Source: Bacteroides luti
Lineage (GTDB): Bacteria > Bacteroidota > Bacteroidia > Bacteroidales > Bacteroidaceae
Direction of reading: 5' to 3'
Length of the DNA stretch: 64,000 nucleotides
Assembly (NCBI RefSeq): GCF_900128905.1
Contig: NZ_FQTV01000014.1
Location: 43,075 to 107,074 of the forward strand
Shown: positions 63,907 to 64,000 of the stretch, piece by piece
How the letters are laid out: each line of letters starts with the position of its first letter
How positions within the stretch are numbered: position 1 is the stretch's first letter
Program-made: the position numbers and the translations under genes
Notes under the pieces: generated by a model
Databases searched by the model: none
What the model saw: only the letters and a program-made list of their open reading frames with translations
What the model was told of the DNA's origin: nothing

Positions 63907-64000
63907 GTCGAGTAGGCCTGAGCATTCCAGCTCAAGCCTCTCACAGAACCGTGCGTGACAGTCTCCCGTCACACGGCTCTTCTTATTCAAACTATATGAG
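63907..64000 (-). mobile_element. Group II intron, 3' end (domains V and VI)
   Basis: Read on the minus strand, bases 63979-63946 form a 34-nt domain V: GAGCCGTG pairs with CACGGTTC, a CG bulge sits on the 3' side, and GACGG/CTGTC is capped by a GAGA tetraloop, with the AGC triad at positions 2-4. Bases 63945-63907 form domain VI: GAG, AGGC and TTGAGC pair with GCTCAG, GCCT and CTC, leaving one bulged A as the branch point. The intron ends GAC at 63907. The body and any reverse transcriptase lie beyond the right edge. Confidence 0.85.

Overview
The window is chromosomal DNA of a Bacteroides-like member of the order Bacteroidales. The evidence is promoters of the TTTG / TAnnTTTG type, a fused LpxC-FabZ enzyme, a GldB-like lipoprotein, a SusC/SusD pair, a hybrid two-component regulator (HTCS), low G+C, and many secreted carbohydrate-active enzymes. 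I saw no rRNA, tRNA or CRISPR array.

Layout. (1) 1-29.6 kb is mostly housekeeping: the end of a TPM-domain protein plus LemA; purM-prfA-pyrF; an HD phosphohydrolase; the lipid A genes lpxD, lpxC-fabZ and lpxA; miaA; a SPFH protein; a small outer-membrane barrel protein; a Pif1-like helicase with TPRs; an AsmA-like protein; a Sua5/YrdC protein; nagB with a flavodiiron protein and a radical SAM protein; dipeptidyl peptidase IV; lipA; a membrane protein of unknown role; an RsmI-like methylase; GldB; fabI. (2) 29.6-53.3 kb is a pectin (homogalacturonan) utilisation locus: GH28, DUF4861, GH43, PL1, HTCS, a CE12-CE8 fusion, SusD, SusC, CE8 and GH105, with an unrelated nuclease-fold protein, a HAD phosphatase and a dead esterase remnant inside it. 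(3) 53.4-54.5 kb holds a WecA/TagO-type transferase. (4) 54.6-63.3 kb is a minus-strand operon of a CBM9-like protein, a GHL10-like protein, GH92, GH2 and GH125, which fits trimming of mannose-rich N-glycans. (5) The right edge carries the last two domains of a group II intron on the minus strand.

How the genes work together. The pectin enzymes remove methyl and acetyl esters (CE8, CE12), cut the backbone (PL1, GH28), import fragments (SusCD) and finish unsaturated ends (GH105). The HTCS gene lies in their midst. Six promoters of this locus share one layout that I worked out by hand: two direct half-sites with T at position 11, exactly 21 bp apart, with the second T 26 bp (27 at susC) upstream of the TAnnTTTG box. 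The promoters of the nuclease-fold gene and of the HTCS gene itself lack it. This is probably the HTCS operator.

Other structure. Five intergenic arrays, in three families unrelated in sequence (TGTACA, GTAGAC-like, CTCCGACCGGAG), share one plan: four contiguous 22-bp units with partly palindromic cores. A G+C-rich block at about 56.4-60.4 kb begins and ends inside two genes, which suggests recombination.
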